From Mesodorylaimus sp. YZB2_4 (Eukaryota > Nematoda > Enoplea > Dorylaimida > Dorylaimidae), in assembly GCA_030248295.1 (NCBI GenBank), contig JASANH010000873.1:806001-870000 (forward strand): a DNA stretch of 64,000 bases, given 5' to 3'. Of this stretch, positions 46,577-59,223 are shown one piece after another. Each line of letters starts with the position of its first letter. Positions within the stretch are counted from its first letter, which is position 1. Below the pieces are notes generated by a model. It was given only the letters and a program-made list of their open reading frames with translations. It ran no database searches and was not told the DNA's origin. The translations under genes and the position numbers were made by a program.

Positions 46577-47042
46577 ACAAGCTTGCATTGCGCGTCGATG
46601 GCAATTGCTGTACAAATGGTTGATTATGCAAATCCATCTGTTCTATTTCTGCGCTGTACAATGCTGATTTCAAGTCTGATAATCGTTCCTGCCTGAACAT
46701 CCCTCGCCTCGCATCACCGATCTTTACTACGAGTAACCTTCCTCTTAAAGACCGTATTATGCCATTATTGCAGCTACTCTTATCCTTACTCCCAACACCG
46801 TACATAAAATAGCATGGAAAATATAAATGCAGTGCTAAGGTAAGACCAAACACGCACCATTACAAAGTGTAATAAAACAGTGCCACTACTCTAGCGCGTA
46901 TAAAAGAAAACCAAACTTCGTTTCACAATTCGCCATAATGCCAACAATAACGAGATAACCAAATGCTGCTTCGCAACGCCTGCAACTCACGTGCACACAC
47001 AATACTCATAATACCGATAAGATCAAGCTTCCGTCCCAATGC
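46577..47042. other. Convergent 3' spacer of FBXO22 and protein 4.1
   Basis: 466 bases between two stops on opposite strands. It should hold both 3' UTRs (AATAAAAC near 46870). No gene is seen. Confidence 0.55.
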
Positions 47043-50000
47043 TCAGATCTCGTTCTGACCGTGCCGCTTGACTTCGATTTTCTCCACAGTGTAAGATGGA
47101 TTCATTCTAAAACAAGGGAATATTCAACCCGCCACCCTCAATGACATGCTGCGTATGTCTCACCTCGTAGCTTCCAAGATCGCAGCTGACAGCTCCTGAA
47201 AACGAGACGATTCGGTAAGCCAGAGGACAATGCAACAATAGTAGAAATACTCACAGCATCGTGATCGATTTCTCCACTGGAATGAATGGTAACACGGTGC
47301 TCGACGTGGGTTTCCACAACGCCGTCCTTTTCCGTCTTGTACTGCAATGAACAATGCGCTAGTTGTTGATGCTATACTTTTGCGCTTGCCCAAGCCCATA
47401 TGGGGCACTCGAGACGAGGCTGTCCGAACTACCCACCCATTTTTCCTTATTTATCTACTAGCTCTTTAAAGCTTTCGAACTGTAGCTGAAAGTATATCGT
47501 TCGACGCGATACGCCAAATAAGCTTGCCTTTCGACGTTTAGGCACCTTCTTTACATTGTCAGTTCACTCAAAAGTGTCGCACCGCATTGAACTATACTTT
47601 GGGCTGACAGTGGCTAGAACGCACAACGTATCGTCAGCTTTTCAACCTATGCAGAAGAAAGTCAGATGCCCACTGCTCGAACCAAGGAGCACCCTGATGG
47701 TAGGCTGAGGCCTTGGCACTGAATCACTCCTCACCCCTTCGGCATCACTCCATGATAAAGACCCAGCAGTTATTTCGAACCACTGCCATCTATTCCCATC
47801 ACCAGCAAAGCAGGGAATGTTACCAAAATTCAAAATGAATGAGCACTCACCGTAATTGTTTCGACGGTTCGATTCGGTCCGCTGACGGCCTTCGAACTGA
47901 CAAATTCAGCTTTCGATGGATCAAACGTTTCGTCGTTCTCAGTTACAAAATGTGTTTCTGCACCCGGGGCTTGAACTCCTCGAGTTTCAGGAAGTGTGTG
48001 CGCTACAGTAGCTGCCTAAAACACAGTTTGTTGACAATTGCTACCCGCAACAAAAGCCCTCAAATCCTACCTCCTGCGCAGGCACCGTCTGAGGCACGCC
48101 AAAGGTTTCGAACGTTTGTCGTTGTATCGTTGTCTTCACCGTGCGTTTTTCGCTCGACGATCTAAAACAAGAAAGTCGCGACAAAAATCTGCGCACAGAA
48201 ACTTTTCACTTACGTAATCGTTCTCACAGTTCCATCTGGATCAACGATAGTTTCCACATTCACGGGGCCTTTCTCCACAAACTCCGATTTCTTGACAACT
48301 GTTCCATCCGGATTAACCAGTCCGACCTGAAAGGAACAACCTGTCTGCATGTGGCAGCCGCCAATACCAAAGCCACCTCCCGCCTTTTGCATTCACATAA
48401 TCACACTTACCGCTCCTGGCGATGCACTTGCTTCAGCCCGATACGAAGCAGGCGGGGTAAACTGTTCCTGATTAAAACCCCACTCGATCAATCCTGATTC
48501 ACTCGGATGGATTTGCTCGAAGACTGGAACGACACCGTGAGCACCGGCTGCTGCGGCCACCGCCGCTCCCCGAACCGCTTTCTCCTTCGTTTTCTTCGCT
48601 TTATCGCTCGATTTCTTGCCACCAGCAATACCACCCTCGACGCTACTGTCAGTGTCAGAACCACTGCCACTGCCGTGTCTCTTTCGTTGCTTAGCTTCCG
48701 TTGGACTCATCGATTGTTCTTTCGAATCACCTTTCTTCAATCCTTTCTTCTTTTCCTCCTTTTCGCGTTTTTTCCTTTCCTTTTCTTCTTTTTCTCGTTG
48801 TTTTTTCTCTTCTTTTTCTCGCTTCTTACGTTCCTTCTCTTCTTCCTTCTTACGCTTGGCCTCTTCAGCGGACTGTTTCCTCGGAGACGGTTCAGCTGAT
48901 GGTTTCTTCGGAGATGGCTCGACCGGTTCGTCTGATATGACCACTTTCTTTTTCTTCTCGCTTCCACGACCAGGAGTCAGAGCTTTCTCCGCCGCAGCAC
49001 TGCTGCCGGATGAACTGTCCGAGCTGCTGCCGCTGTGACGCTTCTTCCGTTCTTTCTTTCCCTCGCCCGCTTTCCCCGTCGGATGAACAGTCGTTGTTTC
49101 TATGACGTGATGCTCCGTCTTCTTCAGGATGGTCGGTTGCGGCTGATTTTCCTGGCGAGGGGAAGCGTGTCCTCGATGTACTTCCGTTGCCCTCGGCTGG
49201 TAGGTTGCGTCGGGTTGGAAATGCCCCCGTTGATCAGGTGGAGGGCCGTCTTCACCGTACGGGACCCAGTACTCGATAAGCTAAACAGTAAGCGAAATGC
49301 AGATCATAGACCCTTCAGTTCAGGAATCCTCATCTCACATACATCTTTGTCCTTATGCAACGAATGGACTGGTACCAGCAGTTTCTCGCTGGCAGTAGGC
49401 GATCGAGTCTTCTCAGCCAAGGCGTCACGCGAACCAGCGTCGACGAACTGTAATGGTGCAGCGCTTTCAGAAGTCGCTGCAGCCTTGTACGGCACATGCG
49501 ATGCCACTAAAACAAATTCAATAACAATCCCATCCGTCCCATCGCCGTTACCATCGCTTACTTCCATCAAGAGACCGCGTAGCCAAGCGGCCGGATTGTG
49601 AGCGTTGGAAATTGGGAGGTTGCCGCTCGATCAACGCTGAGGCTAGTCTTGTCTGATACTGCGTACGTCCGTTATATCTGAATCTCTGCGATCCAATACG
49701 CAAGGGCCTCTTCTTAGGCGGTGCCTCCGGTGCCATAAGCCTAAAATCAATGACAAAATTGAGAACAAGGCGACAAAAATGTCATTCATATATCGTACCG
49801 GAAAAACGTGTGGTGTTCGACACACGCTTTCCATAAGCGCTCCGCAGTCCGATAATTTGCCAATTTGAAGCCAACAGTGGTTTCGTGTTGTTCGAACTAA
49901 AAGCCCGGAATACAGCACAACGCTCACGCCTCCGTCCCATCGACTGCTTCTCACGCGCGTCTACTTGCACTACATACCCAACACATAACCTAGCGTGGTC

Positions 50001-52952
50001 GGCCGCCTACCTCTCCAGGTCGAAGCTTAATGTAAAAATGGTTCCGTCGATAGGAGATTTTCAAAATTTTCGGCCAAGCGAAACGATTGATCCGCAAGCG
50101 ATCTCGATAAACCAACAGCCCACTCGAGCACACGCCCAACAGAATGTCCACATTCTCACTATCCTGAAAAGGACTGCTTTATGGCACCTGCCTTACCTAC
50201 AGTATCACAAACGTACCTTGGCCTCGTGCAGGTCCACTCCATACATGGCCAACTTCTTGGCATTTTCCAAATAGTTCAACTCGGCTTCAGCCGGAGTTTG
50301 GCCCCTTTAAATAGAAATATGGTCAATCGCGACAAACGAGCACCTGATCCCGACTTACCGATGAGTCTTATGCAATTCGAATACCTTGTTCAACAATTCG
50401 GACGTATGGTAGGGGGCGAAACGAAATTCGGCCATGTACTCTTCGGGCGCTCCGTGTTCCGCTTGGTCGTAATCGCCCACCTGGGCTTGCACCAAATATG
50501 AGCCGAGTAATGCGTAAGTGATAAACGAGCAGGGTAGCTTCCCCGAGACGACATCATTTCGCACTTGCAGGCACAAGTAATACCTGCAACCAAGCATCCA
50601 TCTTCGTCACTCTTAACAACATACGCACAATTGCTCACCTCGTAATATCTTCTTGCAGATGACTCGGCTCCGGCGGGTAGAACTTTACTTCGAACCAGAC
50701 GGTCCAAGGATCTGAAAAAAGCGAGAAGCCCATTAAACCGACGCACCACAACAAACACCTAGGCTGGAACAGCTACACGATGACTCCTTATTTCGAGTCA
50801 CCCACCCCTTTCACTCAGAAAAGCCAAAAACCAAAAGACGTCTCTATTGAGAAAAAGTGGAGCGAAAGGGAAATGGGTCTATCGCGGGTAGTCAAACCAT
50901 GTCGTGCCAGTGTACAACATTAGCGAATACAGTCCATGCGCAAACACTAGGATACGTAGTAGAAAACCTGTTTTCCGTCATTCTCAGGCGGACGTCCAAC
51001 GGTGAAATCGACCAAACCGATATACTGAAATGTGTTGTCAGTGACAGGCCCGCCTTGCCAAATCTGTGGCGCCCGCCACTTTATGACAATTTGACTAAAT
51101 TTTCACTAACGAGTACACTACTTTCACGTGTTCTATTTACACCAGACTGCGTTTATTCAGGGCAAATGTCAATTGGGACACGAGGCTGCAAACGGTGTTC
51201 ACCACACCATGGCAGCTGGATAGTCATGACAAGCACGAAAAGCGTGTGATTTCCGTTGAGGTTTTCCAAATATGTACATACTCTCCCACACACAACACAA
51301 ATTAGAAGTATCATAGAACTTATATAAAGCCAGAGGACAGTCCCTCTCGTGCTTTATTCATCAATCATAAAAGACTTCGATCGGACGCTGCCATACGTTC
51401 GACCTTTCCATTTTCATGTCCGCTTGAGCTGTGTCGCGCGATGACTACGGAACGGAATTGGAAAAGCGCTAGGAGAAGCCTAATAAGGTCCTGCGTTTTA
51501 ATCAATACGCTGAGCTGAGGAGACAGTAAAGAGAAAAGCAAAATTACGAACGCACTAACTCCTAGCCGAGAAAACGACCGTCCAAGATTAGAATGAATTC
51601 TCAAAGAAACACTGCTCATTCCCTCTACGACAACATTAATCTGCATAATTTGCTGGATTGTTCAAGCTAGTGCCAAGCCATAAACTATCTTTCGCACGCC
51701 CAGGCCAAACACCGACGGCTCCGAGTGCTGAAACGAATTTCCAATGGACAAATAACCCGAGCGAGTGTCTTTAACGACGCCCCTATTCTCGAGATGCCAA
51801 GTGCCAGCCGCTGCGCAACTTGATCCGAAATGCAGATTTGATTGGAACGGGATGCAATGAAGCCGAGGGAGACAGGGAAGAACAAAATTATAAAGCTCTT
51901 CTATACGAGTTGTTCCTCTGTCTAAAACCTTACACCGCCTCCTTCCTATTGATCGCCGGTCATTCTCGATGTAAGTAAAGATATTTGACCAGCCACAAGC
52001 AGCCTACGAAACGCGATTCAGACGATGGCTGTTTATGTAAAAGTCTTTCCGCCTCCTTTTTTATAAAAACGTCATGGCAGGATAAATTGGTTTGCGTGTC
52101 CATAGCGGCGCTCAATTAGCTCGAGTTGACCAGGATTCGAACGAGTAAAGATAAAGTTGAATGGCTAATGAAGTAGCCACCGGCGCCAGTTATGCTCGAC
52201 GAGTAACAGGCAAAGGCTCGTCAAACATCGTCCTTCGATTTTTCAATCTAGCCAAGCCAACAAAAAAGTTTTAGACCAAGGCTGTTTCCAAACACTGAGA
52301 AAATCGGGTATCTCACGATCAGAAGCATGATCGGTGGAGCGGGCAAGGTTACTGCAGGTATGCTTGAATGCATTCCCACTGCAGTATCCGATAATGTATA
52401 AGCTTACCGCTAAGTTGTTTAGCGACTTTCGCTTCGTAATCCAACCAGTTCTATAAAGCATCAATAAACCCGTTCCGGGTTGCCAAGTACGCAAAACAAA
52501 TACGAAGGTGAAACATACCCGTTTGTTTTCGGAATCTCGAAAGGATAATCCGAAATAATCTCGCTCTAACAAGTTCAGTTGTCTAGCGACCTTCTCAAAG
52601 AGCTCCTTCCCTTTCGCTTTTTTCTAAACAGCACGTCAATAAGCGCACTTGGTTCAAAAAAAATAAATGTGATAAATTGAGGCTCAAAGCACGTAAGACT
52701 GGGGACTTGGGACTAAGCTGAAGTGGGAGAAATGATACTTATGGTGCCCGGGGATAAACCTACTCATGACCCAACCAATGCAAGCAAGCTTACATCGATT
52801 TCCAGTTCCAATTCGACGCCATCCAAAAGTATCACTCGACATGGCTGACTTCCTTTTTTCGATTTTGAGTCAGACGCGGACGAATGACTCTTCTCCACGG
52901 CAGCAGAAGCACCGGCTTGCGCCGATTTCGATGAATGAGATTCCGCTACCAT
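47043..52952 (-). CDS. Protein 4.1 / coracle homologue (FERM protein)
   Basis: Links membrane proteins to the spectrin-actin cortex at junctions. Seventeen exons in phase (52794-52952, 52519-52623, 52408-52450, 50639-50711, 50359-50583, 50217-50304, 50011-50163, 49799-49896, 49562-49740, 49343-49506, 48411-49280, 48214-48326, 48071-48161, 47851-48015, 47255-47341, 47164-47195, 47043-47106) give 902 aa. The FERM F1-F3 lobes cover about residues 40-315: [38 protein letters not shown] and [20 protein letters not shown]. The FERM-adjacent region has [21 protein letters not shown] Lys/Glu-rich helix (500-575) and the 4.1 C-terminal domain ([28 protein letters not shown]) follow. The order and final exons match C. 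elegans FRM-1 and fly coracle. Intron 3 is 1.7 kb; no gene was seen inside it. Confidence 0.95.
50712..52407. other. Intron 3 of the protein 4.1 gene, 1.7 kb
   Basis: By far the longest intron of this gene. I found no SINE boxes, terminal repeats or nested exon in it. Confidence 0.5.
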
Positions 52953-53719
52953 GAATTACTTTTTCGTGAATTCTAAATTTCTACTCCCTGCAAAAACGAC
53001 GAGCCTGAACCAAATGAAAACAGAACCTTCTGTCGGGGGATGCTACAGGTCAGGAAACACGTGGCCCTTTGATAAAAACTAACCAAGTAGCTCCATCCGA
53101 CGCTACATCTCCACCCAGCTAAACTAATCTAACGCGCTTTAAAAACACCTAAAGCATCTATCAAGACGTCTTTTCTTAACCGCGTGGAAACAGTAAACTC
53201 AAGGGCATCTAAGCGCCTATCAACAACACTCGGAGAACTTGTGCGAAAAGCGTAAATCATAAAAACAGGAAACGAATCTCTTAGGTCCCGTTTCCTCCGG
53301 CAGCGCTAGCTTACTCGAGCGATTCTCCTCAGACATACGCACGAGGTCATATAGGCAGGCCTACACGAGCAGAAACGTGTTTGAACAACCATAAATCGAA
53401 ACTCACCCGGGAAAGTGGAAGAAAAGCGTTATATATGGCGAGCCAACCAACCAAACAACCAACCGGCTGGCAGGAACGCCGCCAAGTGCTCCCAACCGAC
53501 CACCCGCAGTAGCCGCCATCGCCCGGCCAAGCTGCCCCCAAGTGCCACCGTGGGGAGTCGAACTTTGCTATAAACAGTAAGTTGTCTGCTGGAGCGCGGT
53601 AAATCATCGAATCTCGGATTTTTCATGGGTAATCGGATCGGAATCGAGTTTTTGATGATCTGCATTGAAAACTCTTTTATAATCGCTAGATCTCGTTTAT
53701 CTGCCTTCCCACAGGAACA
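52953..53719. other. Divergent promoter region of protein 4.1 and COMMD4
   Basis: 767 bases between two start codons on opposite strands. A pyrimidine-rich stretch of tandem AACC units occurs at about 53441-53463. Any shared promoter is inference. Confidence 0.5.
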
Positions 53720-55782
53720 ATGGTAGGCAATTGTTCAAAGTATCCCTTGCCTGATTCTAATTTCGTTGCGGTCCTAAATGACTTTTCTGATTCAGAGGTT
53801 TCGATTTTGTGGCGGGTTAGATTGTCCAGATTGGATTTTGGCTCAAATAGCCTTGTTAGCGAAGCTGGTAAATGTTGTGCGATCGCGAATAGCTTTTGAA
53901 CTGTGAAGGTTGCATTGCGTAGGACTACTTTTCAGACCTCGATCAAATTTAGAATCCTCTGTCAGCTTGTTTGTCAAGGAATAGTCGAAGGAGCCGTTCA
54001 AGTAAGTTTGGTGAGACTTTGTTGTTTGCCACAATGCATTTTAGAGTCCTAAGTTGTAACTGCAAGAGTACTATACCTACATATAGAGTTTAAAGTGTTG
54101 TCGTTGTTTAGAATGAAAAAGCGGAGAAGATATTATCCGATGCGGGACTAAGTAAGTGTTCGTAGTGCTGGAGTATCTCCCCCTAAAGTATTTTCCTCTA
54201 AACTTGTTTGCGTTTTTATGTTCCCTGGAATATGTTGGGGGCATATGTGTTGGCATATATGCATATGTGCATATGTGTTCGCTCGACCTTGACCACACTG
54301 TATCCGTGTGGTTGATTTGCATAATGGAACACTGCTAGGTGCCATTCAATGATTCCCTAGAAATCGTGCATTTTACAGTCGTGGTTGAGGCACTCGAATT
54401 TTTATTTGCCCCCTCGAATATGTCCCAATAAGGTAGTCGCAATTCTATTCCCCAGGGACTTAGAGTATAAGGCATGCCTCTTGTGCTGCAGTTTGTTTTT
54501 TTGGAAAAAGGGACTGCTCTGACAAGGGGCATAGAAACAGAGCATTTCTTGTGAGTAAGCACTTCTTTAAGGAGTTGGACTCGTAATATCGAGTTGGGAT
54601 TCTGTCGCATGTCATGCATTTCCTCCTGTTCTTTCAGGCACTTCAGAAACAAGAGGCTGCCTGTCAGCATTAGCCTTCATATTGAAGTCGTCGACAAAGT
54701 ACGAGTGCAATTCGACGAGTTTGAATAATGAATTGCAACAATTAGGGTTGCCTTCAGGTAAAGCCGATCGATGGATTCTCTTGGACTAGCTGAATTGGTT
54801 CTGTTTTAGAACTGGCCCAGCAGATTTGCAAGGTATACGATGAGAATCAGGCCAAGGTCAGGGTGGCCCTGGAGAAAGCGTCTTTCAAATGTAAGTTAGA
54901 ATATTCATGCTGAGTGCGCGCTGCGCAGACGAGCTTACTTATTTGCTGCCCAAGCCCCTAGCGGAAGTAGATGACAGGCCAAGTACCCCAATATATGAAA
55001 CGGACTAAATAATGCGTGTGATGGCATTAGGCCACCAAAATCACATACTAATTGCATAATAGAATTAGCATGTGAGTTGGGTGGGAAACAGTCAAGGATA
55101 AAGCCACAGTTAACAGTATAGACTTGCACTCAGGCGTAGCATTGTATGAAAATTCGAAACATCTAAGGGCATTCAAGAATGTCACTCTTGAATCATCTGA
55201 TAATCTGAGAATCGTTACAAAACAGAATGGAAGAAAGATAAAAATTGTACTGACCATCGTCGCACTGTGGTCATCCGGAATCAGAGTACTCGGGAGTCGA
55301 TGGTTCGGATCAAAGCTTTGCTCGAACACTGCTGACACATTCACAACATCCCGCCATCACAGATGCTAATGTACCTAGCTCAAACAAGCATCTTCTCACG
55401 CCATCCTATCCTTTCCTACCCAAGGCGCACGAACCCTTTTATATTCCTGCAACTCATCTTTCCTTTCGTTCCAGTACCGACGTTAGCTGAATCGAGTGGG
55501 CGGGTGTCTCAGGTCAGTGTCTTATTCGAGCAGTTCTTCACGATGTCTACGAGCTCACTTTCAGACTGACGATGGGACACGGTTTGCCCACTTAAAGCTC
55601 ACGTTCGATGACCCCCAGGCGAGCACTGCAGTCGTTGCATTGTCCAGCCAGAAACTTGACCTGCTTTTGAAAGGTACAGGTGAATGCCCTGTTTAGTTGA
55701 CGGATCTATGTTTTGGCTTCTGCTTGCAGACGTGACGGAAGCAGTGGCGATCATGGAGCACATGGGGACGTCATCCAAGTGA
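53720..55782 (+). CDS. commd4: COMM domain-containing protein 4
   Basis: Member of the Commander complex, which recycles membrane cargo from endosomes. Nine exons (53720-53722, 53796-53867, 53936-54001, 54112-54151, 54638-54757, 54810-54890, 55475-55512, 55565-55673, 55730-55782) give 193 aa, against 199 in human. [18 protein letters not shown] is almost the human N-terminus, and [11 protein letters not shown] with [11 protein letters not shown] match the HN domain. The C-terminal COMM domain is less typical: the usual Trp-Arg-Val is Gly-Arg-Val. The first coding exon is the ATG alone, directly followed by GTAGGC. Confidence 0.88.
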
Positions 55783-56542
55783 CTGATTAGCCTTTCGTGC
55801 CGGTTGTGTCGTGTGGTTATAAATATATACACTTTTGTATGTTCATAAGAGGACCTTGTTTCAGTCTTATAAATGTGTGAAACAACTCTACGGCCGGAAT
55901 GGAATGAGGGGCGCCAAGTAGCAAATTGAATCTGAAACTCACTTTTGCCATGTCCCACGGAGTCCGTAGGTCGATATTTGTGAGTACTTTGTTCGCCATG
56001 TCTTTGGTGCATTGTCTTGAAACTCGGTCGGAAGTTCGGTTTGCATCAGCAGTGGATTTGATTTGATCGTTTCGATTTGGGCGAACAGTATTTGCAATTG
56101 GACGGGAGGACAAAGTAAGTACAGGAAAGAACGATGATTTCCTGCAAAACAAATTAGGTAGGCTACAGTACTACGGGGCTATTGCCTCCACTGGCCTGTG
56201 GAACTCTTTGATCATATGCGAATACTGTGTGCCAAATGCTCTGAAAAATAGGGAAGCTACTAGGCTGCACACTTTGCGCCTTATCGACGAATAAGTTTTT
56301 TGCTATGCCGAAAAGTATCATTGAAATATCGCAGCACAAATTCGGGATAAAACAGAATAAAATGGTCTAAAAACGTAGCTTTGACACGTAGCCTTTAAAT
56401 TCCTCGAAAGTGCCGAAAGCAATATATCTTTAAAAATAGGCCTAATGAAAATTGCATGCGGCTTCGTTCCATGATACAGTCCCTAACCGAGGCGAAATGC
56501 ATCGGCTTGTATTTGCGCCTCGTCGTTTTTCCAGATTGCAAG
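55783..56542. other. Intergenic spacer before HADHB
   Basis: No exon is seen. An in-frame ATG at 56458 upstream of the chosen HADHB start would add 28 residues that do not look like a better transit peptide. Confidence 0.45.
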
Positions 56543-59223
56543 ATGAACACATACTCGATAGCTCGTTTGGCCAATATACGAGGTTTCGCCACTGCGGCGG
56601 CCAAGTCCAGTAAGTTCGCCATTTTATATTTCTTTCGCCGTCTCAATTCCGTTTCTTTTTTTTCAGAGAAATCCTTATCGCAACCTAACCGGCCGAACAT
56701 AGTATTTGTAGAAGGTGTGCGAACTCCGTTCATGCCTTCCGGTAAAGAATACAAAGCTTTGATGCCGCACGATCTGCAACGGGCCGCTTTGCTGTAAGTT
56801 GGAGCCGGTTATTTCGGATGTTGAAATTGAGGGCAGTCATCGGCCGATCCAACCCAAGGCCTGGATCCCGATCCCGATCCCGATCCTATCAAGGGTCTGA
56901 ATCGCACCGATCCGACCGATCCGCTTCAAAAAATTAAAGATTGGTGGGGTGATGTGTCTGGCAACGAGTCCGCACCAGCTTTCTCGCTGTCACTTTTTTT
57001 GTCAGACCACTCCAAAGGACATAAGAGAATTAACCAGCGCCTAAAAATAGGATTGCTGATTTGAGAGAGAAAACTGGATTTTCTCATCATAGTATGCCGC
57101 ACTGTTTTCCAGCAGATCAAGCGCAAAAAATTTTAGTTACCAGTCCTGCCGATCCAACCCTCGGATCGGTCGATGCTGAATTGAGGGTTCTTTTCCAGAG
57201 GTTTGGCACAACGCACAAATATTCCGAAAGATCAAGTCGGTTATATTGTGATCGGGACTGTAATTCAAGAAGTAAAAACGAGCAATGTTGCTCGCGAGGT
57301 ACGTTGTATTCTTCCACAGGTCAGCCGTCCAGGTGTAGCTCTACTTGGTTGTTTCAGGCCGCACTGTCCGCTGGATTTCCGAACAGTGTTCCTTGCCACA
57401 CGGTGACCATGGCTTGTATTTCGTCGAACCAAGCAATCACTACTTGTAAGGCTTCTAACTTGGTTTCTAACCTTGTATCGGACCTTTGTTTTCGTCGTAG
57501 GCGTTGGTCTGATCGCTTCGGGTAACATCGACATTGCAATCGCTGGTGGTGTGGAATTTATGAGCGATGTACCCATTCGATATAATCGAAAAGTCCGAGC
57601 AAGTATGCTGGCTTTGAACAAAGCGAAAAGTCTGGGTCAACGATTGGGTATAATTGGTCAGTTCATTAGCGCGAATCCGCTGATGCCCGAGGTCAGTGCT
57701 GTGTGAATGCCTGGCATGTTTATTGGTCGTGATTACCGACGGACAGGCAAGCCATCCATTTCGGATTATCCATTTCAGTTACCAGCAGTGGCCGAATTTT
57801 CGAGCAATGAAACTATGGGTCATTCGGCTGATCGATTGGCTGCAGCCTTTGCTATTTCGCGTCGAGAGCAGGTATCATTTCGACAGGCTCCATGTCACTG
57901 GAATTGACTGTTTTGCTTTCAGGACGAATTCGCCCTACGCAGTCATACATTGGCTGCCAAAGCTGCGGATGCTGGGTTCTTGTCAGATATCGTACCCACA
58001 TTCGTACCAGGTATAGCCTCCTTGGCAAGCATGGGCAAGGTCGGCTGGGTTAGAGGGGGTTTGGTGGGGGGGGGGGGAGAAGGGGTGGGGGAGTAGGGGG
58101 AGGAGGGAGGAGGTAGAGATCAGATCAGATCGCCTAAGCCTGATCTGATTGCGTGTGAGACAGGTCAGGTTTTGGTCGAGTCGAGTGAGTGAGTTGTATG
58201 ACTGCTTACGTACAGTACTGTAGGCTGGCTGGACAATTGGCCTGTGCTTGGAGGCCAGGGCTGGACCTGAGGGGGGTGAGTTCGATGGCCTGGCCGGCCC
58301 AACACGGGGGTTTACCTCCCCTCCCCCCCCCCCTTGCCCATACTTGCTCCTTGGTCGGCTCTGGTCGATCTTTTTCATATAATGATTCTTGCAGGTCTAA
58401 AAAATGCCGTGACCAGGGACGGTGGTATTCGCCCATCGAGCGTAGAAGAATTGGCTAAATTGAAACCTGCGTTTATCAAACCGCATGGAACTATTACGGC
58501 AGCGAATGCATCGTTTTTGGTGAGCTTGGCTCAGTTTTTATGTTTCTTCAAAAACGAAACAAACTACTTTTCAAGACTGACGGCGCCTCGGTTTGTTTGA
58601 TAATGACAGAAGAAAAAGCGAAACAACTTGGATACAAGCCGAAAGCTTATTTGCGCGATTTCGTCTATGTTGCTCAAGATCCAAAAGATCAGCTGTTGTT
58701 GGGGTGAGTGAAATGTGTATGTAAGAATTCGGAAGCTACAGCCTTTCCGCTTTAGCCCCGCCTATGCCACGCCGAAAGTATTGGAAAGGGCTGGCTTGCA
58801 GTTGTCCGACATCGACGTATTCGAATACCACGAAGCGTTTGCTGTAAGTGTGCGTGTCGTGGTCTGCCCGCTCTGCTCCTGACATTTTACTTAATTTAGG
58901 GTCAAATATTAGCTAATTTGAAAGCCATGGATTCTGATCAATTCGCGCAAAGGAATATGGGCAGGAAATCGAAAGTGAGTTAGCTGTGCCTTGCGGGATT
59001 GTTAGTGACAGCTGATGGTTTGCAGGTTGGCACAGTTCCGTTGGAGAAGTTGAATACGTGGGGCGGATCAGTATCGCTAGGACATCCGTTCGGTGCTACG
59101 GGAGTGCGATTGGTCAGTCATGCAGCCAATCGATTGATCAAAGAAGGTGGTCAGTACGCGCTGCTCGCGGCCTGCGCTGCTGGCGGACATGGGCACGCCA
59201 TGATCGTCGAACGTTACGCTTAG
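56543..59223 (+). CDS. hadhb: Mitochondrial trifunctional enzyme beta subunit (3-ketoacyl-CoA thiolase)
   Basis: Catalyses the last, thiolytic step of long-chain fatty-acid beta-oxidation. Twelve exons (56543-56609, 56667-56793, 57199-57298, 57358-57445, 57501-57691, 57779-57871, 57923-58010, 58395-58519, 58576-58703, 58756-58843, 58900-58974, 59026-59223) give 455 aa, against 474 in human. Residues 1-22 look like a mitochondrial transit peptide ([18 protein letters not shown]). The nucleophilic cysteine lies in [13 protein letters not shown], the active-site loop in YHEAFAGQILAN, the histidine in [10 protein letters not shown], and the second cysteine in [12 protein letters not shown]. All are intact. 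Introns 2 and 7 are enlarged by MITEs; the others are mostly 50-70 bases. Confidence 0.95.
56834..57178. mobile_element. MITE in HADHB intron 2, 345 bp
   Basis: Ends are CAGTCATCGGCCGATCC and, inverted, CAGCATCGACCGATCC. Flanks are perfect 9-base direct repeats, AATTGAGGG, at 56825-56833 and 57179-57187. Inside is a run of GATCCC units. A 9-base duplication fits Mutator-like elements better than hAT; the superfamily is uncertain. There is no coding capacity. Confidence 0.8.
58025..58347. mobile_element. MITE in HADHB intron 7, 323 bp
   Basis: Ends are 16-base inverted repeats, GCAAGYATGGGCAAGG, flanked by 6-base direct repeats TCCTTG at 58019-58024 and 58348-58353. The interior carries G-rich (58055-58115) and C-rich (58317-58334) tracts. 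There is no coding capacity. Confidence 0.7.
58066..58077 (+). repeat. G12 run inside a G-rich tract
   Basis: Part of about 60 bases of almost pure purine with many G runs on the sense strand of HADHB intron 7; likely to form a G-quadruplex in DNA or pre-mRNA. Confidence 0.8.

Noticed and set aside
48507..49038. Long plus-strand frames rich in Phe, Leu and Ser
   Set aside because: They are antisense to the Lys/Glu/Arg-rich exon 11 of the protein 4.1 gene.
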